From an uncultured bacterium (GTDB lineage Bacteria > Planctomycetota > UBA1135 > GCA-002686595), in the NCBI GenBank assembly GCA_937910685.1, contig CALEMP010000205.1, forward strand, positions 22,563 through 86,562: 64,000 nucleotides of DNA, in the 5' to 3' direction. Made by a program: the position numbers and the translations under genes. Shown here one piece after another: positions 42,613-51,511 of the stretch. Under the pieces are notes generated by a model, which was not told the DNA's origin, did not search any database, and saw nothing but the letters and a program-made list of their open reading frames with translations. Within the stretch, counting starts at the first letter, position 1. The number at the start of each line of letters is the position of its first letter.

Positions 42613-44685
42613 TCAGCGGTTCAGAGTCTTGCGTGTGCCCGCAACCTTGGGATCGATGTAGTGCCAACGGCGGATCACATAACCCGGATCAATCGCCAGC
42701 ACCTGGAATCCGTGCAGCTTGCGGGACATGGCAAACTTGCGCGGTACGTTGTACATGAACAGATACGGCACGATCTCCTCGTAGAGGTAACGGTGCAGCT
42801 CCTGCCAGATCTCTTGGCGTTTGTTGTAGTCGAGCTCCTTCTGCCCTCGGGCAATCAGCTCATCCACGTTGGGATCCATCACCGCCGAGTTATTGGATCC
42901 TTCCACATCCGGTGCGCCCCACTTGGAGTGCCAGAGCTGCTCCGGGTCGGACTCAAGGTCCGGTACCCAAGCCAGGTTGCAAGCATCGAACTCGCGCTTC
43001 TTGATGCGGTCAAGGAACGTGGCCCATTCGAGCTGCTCAAGCTTCAGCTCGATCTCCAACTCGGCCAAGGACTCTTGCAGAGCAAGGCCGAAGTTTTTCG
43101 AAGCGTCATTGCCCGAGGGGTAGCTCAAGGTAATCGAGAGCGCCACGCCGTTCTTGTCACGCACACCGTCGGAGTCCCGGTCATACCAACCGGCATCATC
43201 CAGCAAGTCGATCGCCGCTTCCACATCCTTGCCCCGGGGCTCAACCTCGTGATTGTAGGCCGCTGCTCCAAAAGGGAATGGACCGGTAACGCGGTTCGCA
43301 AGCCCCTTGTAGTTGGTTAGGCGATATTCCTCCATATCAAAGGAGAGCTCAATCGCCTTGCGCACAGCCAAGTCCTTGAGGTGTGGCCGCAGCATGTTCC
43401 AGCCGGTGTAGCCATAGGATCCGCCGTACTTGAAACCCTTGTAGAAGTCCTCCTGAAAGTCCTCACTCTCGGTTCGGGCGCCAAAGTAGTCCTCACTCTT
43501 GACCCGCTCGAAAAAGTCCAACTCCCCATTCAAGAGGGCGTTCATGGCGGTTTCGTCGTCTTCGATCACGCGCCAGCGGATCGTATCCACGAAGCCAGCG
43601 TTGCCCTCGTCAAAGTAGAGGCTCTTGCCCGCCTCATCGGTGAAGCGCACGGCCTCCACATAAGTGTCGTTGTAGGACACGATGCGATAGGGACCAAGAC
43701 CGATCCAGAGGGCGTTGTGGGGATTGTTGTTGATCCACTCAGCTTGCTCCTCTTCGGTGAACTCCGGTTTATGATCCTGGTTGTCCTCGTCCGCAAGGTT
43801 GTAGATGTGGCTCGGCAGAACGGTCATGGAGTCACCGATGGTGGCCTCCGCAAAGGCGTACTGGGCCTCGTAGAAAAAGCGCAGGTGCAGGTCGTCGATC
43901 ACTTCGCAGCCCGTCACCTTTTCAAACTGAAAGCGCTTCTCGTCGCAATCCACGTGACTGTTGCTGTAGATCGACCAGGAGAACTCCACATCCTGGGCAT
44001 CGAGGCTTTGACTCCCCGCAGGGTGTCCCTCGGACGGGTGCCACAGGACGCCCTCGCGTAGAACGAAGTTGAACACCGCGCCCAGCTCCACTCGAGCCAC
44101 CGCAGCTTTGGGAACTTCCACCGATCCGCCAGCCCCCAGGGGGTGCCCTGCGGAATCTGCGCTCACCACCCAGTTCTCGCCTCCGTCTTCAAGGCGACCA
44201 TAGATCACCTGGGCCTTGACGTGCTCAGGAGCGCCCTCTGCCGTGGACGGGTTCGCCACCCGCACGGTGACCGCCAGCGGGAAAGCATCGGCTGCGCCGT
44301 CCTTCAGCACCAGCATATCCTCGGTGTTCCAACTCTTGGCCAAAAGGGGACGCATCTCGTGCTCCTCCCAATCCTGCGCCAAAAGCGTCTCGTGCACCTC
44401 ACGCAACATGCGCCGGGTATACGCCGAATTCTCGGTCGCATAGTTGATGTGCTTGGGCAACGATGCGTTGTGCACAATGACCCGCCCTCCATAGAGGGGC
44501 GTGGCCTTGAGATCCCGGTCCGGATGGAAGACGTCCACCGGGGCCGGCCCCTTTTGGGGTATCCCCAGACTTTGGTCCGCAAGAGTTGCCTGAGCCTCTG
44601 GCTCCTGGGCGGGAGAGGCAAGAAGAGCCCCCATGAGGGGAGTCACGAGGACGGCGGTCAAAGTGGCGCGGTAGACGATATGCAT
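42613..44685 (-). CDS. Oligopeptide-type ABC transporter substrate-binding protein (minus-strand system)
   Basis: 690 residues from the ATG at 44685, chosen because it gives a signal peptide (YRATLTAVLVTPLMGALLASPA); the frame is open 136 codons further upstream without family resemblance. The family 5 binding-protein core is clear: LREGVLWHPSEGHPAGSQSL, DVEFSWSIYSNSHVDC, GLGPYRIVSYNDTYVEAVRF, IKKREFDACNLAWVPDLESD and the closing YVIRRWHYIDPK. It lacks a lipobox, so it is probably free in the periplasm. Operon order A-B-C-D-F continues downstream after 67 bases. Confidence 0.9.
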   Translation of the reverse strand: MHIVYRATLTAVLVTPLMGALLASPAQEPEAQATLADQSLGIPQKGPAPVDVFHPDRDLKATPLYGGRVIVHNASLPKHINYATENSAYTRRMLREVHETLLAQDWEEHEMRPLLAKSWNTEDMLVLKDGAADAFPLAVTVRVANPSTAEGAPEHVKAQVIYGRLEDGGENWVVSADSAGHPLGAGGSVEVPKAAVARVELGAVFNFVLREGVLWHPSEGHPAGSQSLDAQDVEFSWSIYSNSHVDCDEKRFQFEKVTGCEVIDDLHLRFFYEAQYAFAEATIGDSMTVLPSHIYNLADEDNQDHKPEFTEEEQAEWINNNPHNALWIGLGPYRIVSYNDTYVEAVRFTDEAGKSLYFDEGNAGFVDTIRWRVIEDDETAMNALLNGELDFFERVKSEDYFGARTESEDFQEDFYKGFKYGGSYGYTGWNMLRPHLKDLAVRKAIELSFDMEEYRLTNYKGLANRVTGPFPFGAAAYNHEVEPRGKDVEAAIDLLDDAGWYDRDSDGVRDKNGVALSITLSYPSGNDASKNFGLALQESLAELEIELKLEQLEWATFLDRIKKREFDACNLAWVPDLESDPEQLWHSKWGAPDVEGSNNSAVMDPNVDELIARGQKELDYNKRQEIWQELHRYLYEEIVPYLFMYNVPRKFAMSRKLHGFQVLAIDPGYVIRRWHYIDPKVAGTRKTLNR

Positions 44686-45164
44686 GGGCTTGTTTTGGGC
44701 AATTGTAGGCCTGACAGGGTATCGGGGGCCGGGAGTCAGCGTCAAGGGTTCACGGGGAGGGTAAGGGGGGCTTGAAGCGGGTTCAAAGGGAGCGCAGGGG
44801 CACCGGAAGCGGGCACGAAAAGGGTGCTCTTCAACGGGCAGACGATTCCTAGGACAACTGGACCCCGGGTTTGATTGCGCAGCCTTTTTTGACCTACGGC
44901 TGTAGTGATATCGGTGGCATGGATCCGCAGCACGGAGGCCTCCCACCTCACTGATGACGGCTCTCTCCCTTGGCCCAACCTTGCCCTCGCAATTCAAAGC
45001 TGGGCAACCTCCCACCTTCGCTGGCCTTGGATGGTCCTGCCCTAGGCGTTTCCACTGCCCTGTGGTTTTTGGGGCTGGGTTGCACCCTCCCACCCAAAAG
45101 TCCTCACGTCTTCCGGACCAAATGTGGTAGGACTATGGTCGGACGAGCCCGTCGTCCGTGATTC
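44686..45164. other. Divergent region between the two peptide-transport operons
   Basis: 479 bases with no supported gene. It must hold both operon promoters. Candidate elements are TACAAT, read on the minus strand, about 25 bases before the minus-strand start, and the plus-strand pair listed at 45111-45139. A CTAC-GGCT-GTAG hairpin-like palindrome at about 44893-44904 may be an operator; evidence is weak. Confidence 0.45.
45111..45139 (+). promoter_or_regulatory. Possible promoter of the plus-strand peptide-transport operon
   Basis: TTCCGG (45111-45116) and TATGGT (45134-45139) are 17 bases apart, 25 bases before the ATG at 45165. The -35 is poor, so this is tentative. Confidence 0.3.
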
Positions 45165-47282
45165 ATGGCCATCGTCCCCCCCCTCCCCTCGCGTCATGTC
45201 CTGGCAATGCTGCTACTGGGCCTCGTTTTTGCCAGTGCGCTGGTCCTCACCCGGGGTGCTAGCCTCGAACCTGCGGACTATGTGATGAACAATGGCAGCG
45301 AGGTTCAGACTCTTGACCCCGCGACCGTCACGGGCGTGCCAGAGGGGCGGGTCCTGCGAGCGATCTTCGAAGGCTTGATCGTCAAGCACCCAAAAACCCT
45401 CGAACCTCTTCCGGGTAGCGCCGAGTCCTGGGAAGTCAGCGACGATGGGTTGACCTGGACCTTTCACATTCGCCGGGGCGCCCAGTGGACCAATGGGGAC
45501 GAGCTCACGGCGGAAGATTGGATTTATTCCTGGCGCCGGTTTCTGCATCCTCTCACCGCGTCCTACTACGCATACCAATTGTGGTACGTGGCGGGTGCTC
45601 GCCAATACACGCGCCAGCCAGAAGATCGCTCCTTCGACGCCAGCCCCACGGGAGGCCTCTGGTACCAGCGAACCAGTGACGGCCAGGTCAAGGTGGGCTT
45701 GCACGGCTACCTGCTCGAGCACATGACAGGCGAAGTGAGTGTGACCCTCCCTAGCAACCCCGCGCAGAAACCCACCATCCACGCCGGGGACCAATCCTGG
45801 ACCCTGCCCTTTTCGCTCACCAATCCCGCGAGCAACCCAAAGGCCCCCACGTCCGCTGCCGACGCCCTTGCCCGTTGTTACGGCCTGGAATCAGATGACA
45901 AGAGCGGCTGGCTCCTCAAGGGTTCGCTCACCGAATCCGATTGGAACGCGGTCCACGCAAACGGCGTGCTCCTCGACGGAGCCACCTACCGGGCCGAGGT
46001 GGCTGACCCCCAGCACCTCAAAATCTGGACCACGGACAGCCACACCCTGCACGTGACCCTCAACTCCCCCACCCCTTATTTTCTCGACCTAACCGGCTTC
46101 TATCCCACTTTCCCGGTGAACCGGCGCAACATCAAAGAAGCCCAGGAGCGCTGGCCTGACCGCTGGGAGATCGAATGGCTGCGGGCGGAAAACATCGTCA
46201 CCAACGGCCCATTCAAACTGATCGAGCGCCGGGTCAACGACCGTATCCGTCTGGCCAAAAACGAGACCTACTGGGACGCGGACAACGTGGCCATGAACTC
46301 CATCGACATCCTGGCCATCGAACAGGATTCCACCATGTTGAACATGTACCTAACCGGGGGCTGCGACGCCATCGACCGGGTCAACACCAATGTGGTTCAA
46401 GAGCTCTGGGGGCGCGAAGACTTTCAGCCCACGCCCTACCTGGGCACCTACTTTTATCGGTTCAACGTAAACCAGCCCCCCTATGACGATGTGCGCGTCC
46501 GCCAAGCACTGTCCATGGTCATTCCCCGTCAAGCCATCTGCGACAAGGTGATGAAGATGGGTCAGGTACCCGCCAGCAGCTTGACGCCCTCGGGGATCGG
46601 TGCCTACACCCCTCCCAGCATGAACATGGGCAGCCCCGAGGAAGCCCGCATGTTGCTCGCCGCCGCGGGCTACCCGGGCGGCAAGGACTTTCCCCCGGTG
46701 GAAATTCACTACAACACATCCGAAGCCCACTCCAGTATTGCTCAGGTCATCGCCCTCGCCTGGCAGGACGAATTGGGCATCCGCACCAAGCTACGCAACG
46801 AGGAGTGGAAGGTGTACCTCGACACCCAGCAGAACCTGCGCTTTCAGGTCTCGCGCTCGGCTTGGATCGGGGACTACGCGGACCCCAACACGTTCATCGA
46901 CATGTTCGTCACCGGCGGAGAAAACAACAAGACAGGCTGGGGCAATCCCGAGTACGACCGACTGGTGAAAGCAGCGGGGGCGGAGCTGGACCCCCAGCAC
47001 AGGCTTCAGTTCTTGGGCGAGGCCGAGGCCCTTCTGCTTGATGAGATGCCGATCCTGCCTATCTATTACTATGTGACCCAGAACCTGACCGCCCCGCGCC
47101 TCGGGGGCAACTCGGAAAACGTGCTCGACGAGCACTTCCCCAAGTTCTGGTACTGGATGGATGACGCGGAATTGGCGGAAAAGCGCGCCAACTATCCCAA
47201 GGAGTTCGAAACCGTCGCCCCCCACGGACCGCCCGAAGGTCTCTATAGCCCGGCCCAGCTCAGGGAGCGCCAACAGCAATGA
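45165..47282 (+). CDS. Oligopeptide-type ABC transporter substrate-binding protein (plus-strand system)
   Basis: 705 residues. The N-terminus (RHVLAMLLLGLVFASALVLT) is a signal or anchor without a lipobox. The family 5 pattern is classical OppA: NNGSEVQTLDPATVTGVPEG, LEPLPGSAESWEVSDDGLTW, SWRRFLHPLTASYYAYQLWY and later VRQALSMVIPRQAI and EAHSSIAQVIALAWQDELGI. An insert of about 120 residues after the LWYVAGARQYT stretch is not typical. Sequence is far from the minus-strand binding protein, so the two transporters likely differ in substrate. The stop overlaps the B permease start by ATGA. Confidence 0.93.
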   Translation: MAIVPPLPSRHVLAMLLLGLVFASALVLTRGASLEPADYVMNNGSEVQTLDPATVTGVPEGRVLRAIFEGLIVKHPKTLEPLPGSAESWEVSDDGLTWTFHIRRGAQWTNGDELTAEDWIYSWRRFLHPLTASYYAYQLWYVAGARQYTRQPEDRSFDASPTGGLWYQRTSDGQVKVGLHGYLLEHMTGEVSVTLPSNPAQKPTIHAGDQSWTLPFSLTNPASNPKAPTSAADALARCYGLESDDKSGWLLKGSLTESDWNAVHANGVLLDGATYRAEVADPQHLKIWTTDSHTLHVTLNSPTPYFLDLTGFYPTFPVNRRNIKEAQERWPDRWEIEWLRAENIVTNGPFKLIERRVNDRIRLAKNETYWDADNVAMNSIDILAIEQDSTMLNMYLTGGCDAIDRVNTNVVQELWGREDFQPTPYLGTYFYRFNVNQPPYDDVRVRQALSMVIPRQAICDKVMKMGQVPASSLTPSGIGAYTPPSMNMGSPEEARMLLAAAGYPGGKDFPPVEIHYNTSEAHSSIAQVIALAWQDELGIRTKLRNEEWKVYLDTQQNLRFQVSRSAWIGDYADPNTFIDMFVTGGENNKTGWGNPEYDRLVKAAGAELDPQHRLQFLGEAEALLLDEMPILPIYYYVTQNLTAPRLGGNSENVLDEHFPKFWYWMDDAELAEKRANYPKEFETVAPHGPPEGLYSPAQLRERQQQ

Positions 47283-48259
47283 TTCGTTTCCTTTTTCGGC
47301 GCTTGATGTGGTTTGTGGTCACCATGACGGTGGTCATGAGCGTCTCGTTCTTCTTGATGAAGAACGTCAAGGGCGGCCCCTTTGACACGGAGCGCGCGCT
47401 TGAACCCGCCATCGAAGCCAACATCCAAGCGCGCTATCACTTGGACTGGCCCCTCTGGAAGCAGTTCCTGCACTACACCGGGCCCTTCAACTTGGACGAG
47501 CGAGGCTTGGGTGGCAATCAAGAGAAGGTCTTGGGGGGCGTGCTCTCCGGGGACTTTGGCCCTTCCTTCCGCTACCGGGATTTCACGGTCAATGACATCA
47601 TCGGTCAGGCCTTGCCAATCAGCGCCCTGCTTGGGGTGGTGAGCATGATGTGGGCTCTCGCCCTTGGAGTCTCCACGGGCATTGCTTCGGCCCTGCGGCG
47701 TGGATCGGGAGTCGATCTAGCCTTGCGCCTTGCCGCTACGGGCGGTATTGCCCTGCCCAATTTTGTGATCGCAGGGTTCTTGATCATCATCTTTGTGTTC
47801 ATGATCCCCCTCTTACCAGTGGCGGGCTGGGGCTCGATCAAGGAGATGCTCCTGCCAGGCTTTTGCCTCGGTTTGGTGTATGCGGCCTATCTGGCGCGCT
47901 TGACCCGCACGGGCATGTTGGAGGCCCTTTCCCAGGACCATATTCGCACAGCCCAGGCCAAGGGACTCTCCCCGCGCACGGTGGTTCTGCGCCATGCCTT
48001 GAAGGGCGGCCTGCTTCCGGTGGTCAGTTACCTCGGCCCCGCCACCGCGGGCATTCTCACCGGCAGCCTCGTCATCGAGCGCATCTTCTTCATCCCTGGC
48101 CTTGGCTCACACTTTGTGAACTCCGCGTCGAACCGGGACTACACCCTGGCCATGGGAGTCACAATCCTCTACACGGTGCTGGTCTACAGCATGAACACTG
48201 TGGTGGATTTGGCCTACACCCTGCTCGATCCGCGCATTGACCTGGCGGAGGAAGCATGA
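47279..48259 (+). CDS. Oligopeptide-type ABC permease B (plus-strand system)
   Basis: 326 residues, the normal OppB/DppB size. N-terminal MIRFLFRRLMWFVVTMTVVM, then the usual GGPFDTERALEP, a short external loop containing LGGVLSGDFGPSFRYRD, five further helices and the EAA loop HIRTAQAKGLSPRTVVLRHA. It ends DLAYTLLDPRIDLAE. In contrast to the minus-strand partner there is no big insertion. Coupled to its neighbours by ATGA overlaps at both ends. Confidence 0.94.
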   Translation: MIRFLFRRLMWFVVTMTVVMSVSFFLMKNVKGGPFDTERALEPAIEANIQARYHLDWPLWKQFLHYTGPFNLDERGLGGNQEKVLGGVLSGDFGPSFRYRDFTVNDIIGQALPISALLGVVSMMWALALGVSTGIASALRRGSGVDLALRLAATGGIALPNFVIAGFLIIIFVFMIPLLPVAGWGSIKEMLLPGFCLGLVYAAYLARLTRTGMLEALSQDHIRTAQAKGLSPRTVVLRHALKGGLLPVVSYLGPATAGILTGSLVIERIFFIPGLGSHFVNSASNRDYTLAMGVTILYTVLVYSMNTVVDLAYTLLDPRIDLAEEA

Positions 48260-49383
48260 GCACTGCCGATCCAAAGCGCTTTGATCTGGACGATGCCACT
48301 GCCGAGCGCCTCTTGCGCGAAGCACAGGAGCACAAGGGCATCAGCCTTTGGCAGGACGCGGGGCGCCGGCTGCGGCGGAATCGCCCTTCCTGGTACGCCA
48401 TGGTGTTTTTGATTGGGTTCGGCTTGCTGTCCTTCCTGGCACCGCTCTTGCCCCTGCGCTCCCCGGTGCGTTCCAACCTGGACATAACCCTTCACGCGCC
48501 CACATTGGACGGAGGGGACGGAGACTACCTCGCGGCCCTTGACCCCGACGCGGACTCAGCCCTTGTGGCCCGCCAAATCGAAAAGGACTACTGGGAGCTA
48601 TCCAGCCTCGACCACGGGCTTATATCCCTGCGCCGCATGATCTTTGGCTCCTGGCAAACCGGCCATTGGCTGGGCACGGACCACCTGGGCCGGGATTTGC
48701 TTTCACGCATCGTCTGGGGTTCGCGCACCTCGATTTTGGTTTCCCTTGCTGCGGCCCTCTGCTCATTGGTGATCGGGGTTTTCTACGGAGCCTTTTCGGG
48801 CCTCGTGGGAGGCCGCATCGACAACCTGATGATGCGCACGGTGGACATTCTGTATTCGATCCCCTTCATCTTTGTGGTCATCTTCCTGATCACCCTGATT
48901 GGGGATTACCGTCAAGTGCTGGAGGAAGAATGGGGCCTCGACCGGGAAAAGGTGTTTTACCTGGTGATCGGTGCGGTTTTCTGGCTCACCATGGCGCGGG
49001 TGGTACGCGGCCAGGTGCTGAGTCTCAAGCACGCAGAGTTCGTGCAAGCAGCACGGGTGATGGGCGCCTCGACCTTTCATATTCTGTGCAAGCACATTGT
49101 CCCCAACGTGCTCAGCATCGTGATCGTCTACCTGACCCTGACGATCCCTGCCGTCATGCTCTTTGAGGCATTTTTGTCGTTCTTGGGCCTGGGGGTCGAG
49201 CCTCCCCGGGTTTCCTGGGGCCTGATCGCCGTGGACGGCACCAGCGCGATCAATCCCCTGCGGATTCACTGGTGGGTGGTGATCTTCCCCGCACTGGCCA
49301 TGGGCTGCACCCTGCTCGCCCTCAACGTCCTGGGTGATGGCTTGCGCGACGCCTTGGATCCTAAAATGCGAGGTAAAGATTGA
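48256..49383 (+). CDS. Oligopeptide-type ABC permease C (plus-strand system)
   Basis: 375 residues. After a cytoplasmic head (ATAERLLREAQEHKGISLWQ) comes helix 1 (WYAMVFLIGFGLLSFLAPLL) and an external loop of about 90 residues. The permease core then opens with GTDHLGRDLLSRIVWGSRTS. The EAA loop is QAARVMGASTFHILCKHIVP and the end NVLGDGLRDALDPKM. The loop with YWELSSLDHGLISLRRMIFG is somewhat longer than in E. coli but far shorter than in the minus-strand C permease. Stop and the next ATG share one base (TGATG). Confidence 0.94.
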   Translation: MSTADPKRFDLDDATAERLLREAQEHKGISLWQDAGRRLRRNRPSWYAMVFLIGFGLLSFLAPLLPLRSPVRSNLDITLHAPTLDGGDGDYLAALDPDADSALVARQIEKDYWELSSLDHGLISLRRMIFGSWQTGHWLGTDHLGRDLLSRIVWGSRTSILVSLAAALCSLVIGVFYGAFSGLVGGRIDNLMMRTVDILYSIPFIFVVIFLITLIGDYRQVLEEEWGLDREKVFYLVIGAVFWLTMARVVRGQVLSLKHAEFVQAARVMGASTFHILCKHIVPNVLSIVIVYLTLTIPAVMLFEAFLSFLGLGVEPPRVSWGLIAVDGTSAINPLRIHWWVVIFPALAMGCTLLALNVLGDGLRDALDPKMRGKD

Positions 49384-50375
49384 TGCCCCTCCTATCTGTC
49401 AAAAACCTAGCGGTGCGCTTTGAAACACACCACGGCACCGTGCGCGCCGTGGACGGAATTTCGTTTGACATGGAAGAGGGCGAAACCCTCGGCCTGGTCG
49501 GCGAGTCAGGATCAGGCAAGAGTGTCACCAACCTGGCGCTCCTGGGGCTCATCCCCTCGCCCCCCGGGGTCATGAGCGGTCAGGTCCATTTTGACGGCCA
49601 GGAAATCTCGGCGCTCTCGGAGCCAGAGCTGCGAAAGGTTCGCGGGAACCGGATCTCGATGATTTTCCAGGACCCCATGACCTCCCTCAATCCGCTTCTC
49701 ACCATCGGTCGCCAGATGACCGAGGTGTTGGAGTTGCACAAGGGCAAGAGTCACTCGGAAGCCCTGCGCCTCGCTGCCGTGGGCCTTGGGGAAGTGGGTC
49801 TTTCGGAACCGGAAAGCCGCTTGGCCCAATACCCTCACGAATTGTCCGGTGGCATGCGCCAGCGGGTGATGATCGCTATGGGGCTCTTGTGCGAGCCTCG
49901 ACTGCTCTTGGCAGACGAACCCACCACAGCCTTGGATGTGACCATTCAAGCTCAGATCCTGGAGCTGATGGCCGAGGTCCAACGCCGCCACGGCACCGCC
50001 ATCATCTTGGTCACCCATGACTTGGGCGTGGTGGCGGGCACCGCGGACCGGGTGGCGGTGATGTATGCGGGGCGCATTGTGGAAGAGGGACCCACACATC
50101 AGTTGTTTAAAAACCCCCACCACCCTTATACCCAGGGCCTGCTCTCCAGCGTGCCCCGATTGGACTCGGACACCTCCCAAAAATTGTCTTCCATTCCCGG
50201 CACCCCCCCGGACCTGGCTGAGATGCCCCCGGGCTGCGCCTTTGCTCCCCGATGCCCCAACGTCCAAGCGGAGTGCAAATCCGAACGGCCAGAACTCCTG
50301 CCCTCAGGAGTCCCAGGCCGCAGCAATGCCTGTCCGCTCTATGCCCCAGCAGACAGTGCGGAGGCCCGCCCATGA
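49383..50375 (+). CDS. Oligopeptide-type ABC transporter ATP-binding protein D (plus-strand system)
   Basis: 330 residues from the ATG at 49383; a TTG one codon earlier is possible. Walker [11 protein letters not shown]-loop [17 protein letters not shown], signature [17 protein letters not shown] and Walker [15 protein letters not shown]. The Cys-rich tail ([18 protein letters not shown]) is the Opp/Dpp C-terminal motif. ATGA overlap with the F subunit. Confidence 0.94.
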   Translation: MPLLSVKNLAVRFETHHGTVRAVDGISFDMEEGETLGLVGESGSGKSVTNLALLGLIPSPPGVMSGQVHFDGQEISALSEPELRKVRGNRISMIFQDPMTSLNPLLTIGRQMTEVLELHKGKSHSEALRLAAVGLGEVGLSEPESRLAQYPHELSGGMRQRVMIAMGLLCEPRLLLADEPTTALDVTIQAQILELMAEVQRRHGTAIILVTHDLGVVAGTADRVAVMYAGRIVEEGPTHQLFKNPHHPYTQGLLSSVPRLDSDTSQKLSSIPGTPPDLAEMPPGCAFAPRCPNVQAECKSERPELLPSGVPGRSNACPLYAPADSAEARP

Positions 50376-51355
50376 CCCGCCCCCTCCTCGAAGTCCAAAA
50401 CTTGGCCAAGCACTTTCCCGTGGGGCCACGCACCTTCCTCGGTAATGCCCAACAGCACCTGCATGCGGTGGACGGAGTGTCCTTCAACATCGAACGGGGC
50501 GTGAGCCTCGGGCTGGTTGGGGAATCAGGTTGCGGCAAGAGCACCTGCGCGCGCACCATCGTGGGCCTGCACCCCGCCACAAGCGGCAGCGTGCGCTATG
50601 AAGGCGTCGAGCTCACCACCCTCTCCCGCCGGGGTTGGCTGCCCTACCGGCGAAAGATCCAAATGATTTTCCAGGACCCCTACGCCTCTCTGGACCCGCG
50701 TCAAACCGTGGCCCAGATCCTGGACGAGCCCCTCAAGCTTTTTGGCTTGGGGCGACCCCGGGAGCGACGCCTCAGAATCCTTTCGCTCCTAGAAGCGGTG
50801 GGCTTGAACCCGCGCCACGTGCAGCGCTACCCCCATGAGTTCTCCGGGGGCCAAAGGCAGCGGATCGGCATCGCCCGGGCGCTTGCCGGTGAGCCGGACC
50901 TGATCGTCTGCGACGAGCCGGTCAGTGCCCTGGATGTTTCGATCCAGGCTCAGATCGTCAACCTGCTTGCGGAACTGCGCGAGCGCTTTGACCTGGCTTA
51001 CCTGTTCATCGCCCACGATCTGGCGGTGGTGCGCCACCTGTGCGACCGAATTGCAGTGATGTACCTTGGCCGCCTGGTGGAAGAGGCCCCCCGGGAAGAA
51101 ATCTTCAAGAACCCTTCCCACCCCTACACCAAGGCCCTGCTCTCAGCCGTGCCCTACCCCGACCCCGAGATCGAACGCACCCGGGAGCGCATCGTGTTGC
51201 GAGGGGATGTGCCCTCCCCGCTCAATCCCCCCTCCGGTTGCCCCTTCCACCCCCGCTGCCACCAGGCCCAGGAGGTTTCCGGCGACCGCTGCAAGCACCT
51301 GGTGCCGGAGTTGCTGCAGAAGGGTGATCGCAGCCTGGCGTGTCACCTGGATTGA
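50372..51355 (+). CDS. Oligopeptide-type ABC transporter ATP-binding protein F (plus-strand system)
   Basis: 327 residues from the ATG at 50372, chosen for its ATGA overlap and because [18 protein letters not shown] is the family N-terminus; the frame is open further upstream only as overlap with the D gene. Walker A GESGCGKST, Q-loop MIFQDPYASLDPRQTV, signature FSGGQRQRIGIARALAG and Walker B LIVCDEPVSALDVS. Tail LNPPSGCPFHPRCHQAQE. It completes a five-gene importer transcribed away from the minus-strand system. Confidence 0.94.
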   Translation: MTRPLLEVQNLAKHFPVGPRTFLGNAQQHLHAVDGVSFNIERGVSLGLVGESGCGKSTCARTIVGLHPATSGSVRYEGVELTTLSRRGWLPYRRKIQMIFQDPYASLDPRQTVAQILDEPLKLFGLGRPRERRLRILSLLEAVGLNPRHVQRYPHEFSGGQRQRIGIARALAGEPDLIVCDEPVSALDVSIQAQIVNLLAELRERFDLAYLFIAHDLAVVRHLCDRIAVMYLGRLVEEAPREEIFKNPSHPYTKALLSAVPYPDPEIERTRERIVLRGDVPSPLNPPSGCPFHPRCHQAQEVSGDRCKHLVPELLQKGDRSLACHLD

Positions 51356-51511
51356 GGGGCGGGTTTCCCGCAATCCATCTGCCCTAGGCCGGCTGGGTCA
51401 TTCGAGTCCCGAGTCCCGGCCGGAACTCCGGGTGGCAAACTCAAAAATATCTTGGCAGGATGAGGACCTTGTGTCTTGAGTCCATGGGACTTTGGGATGC
51501 TGCCGGGCCCG

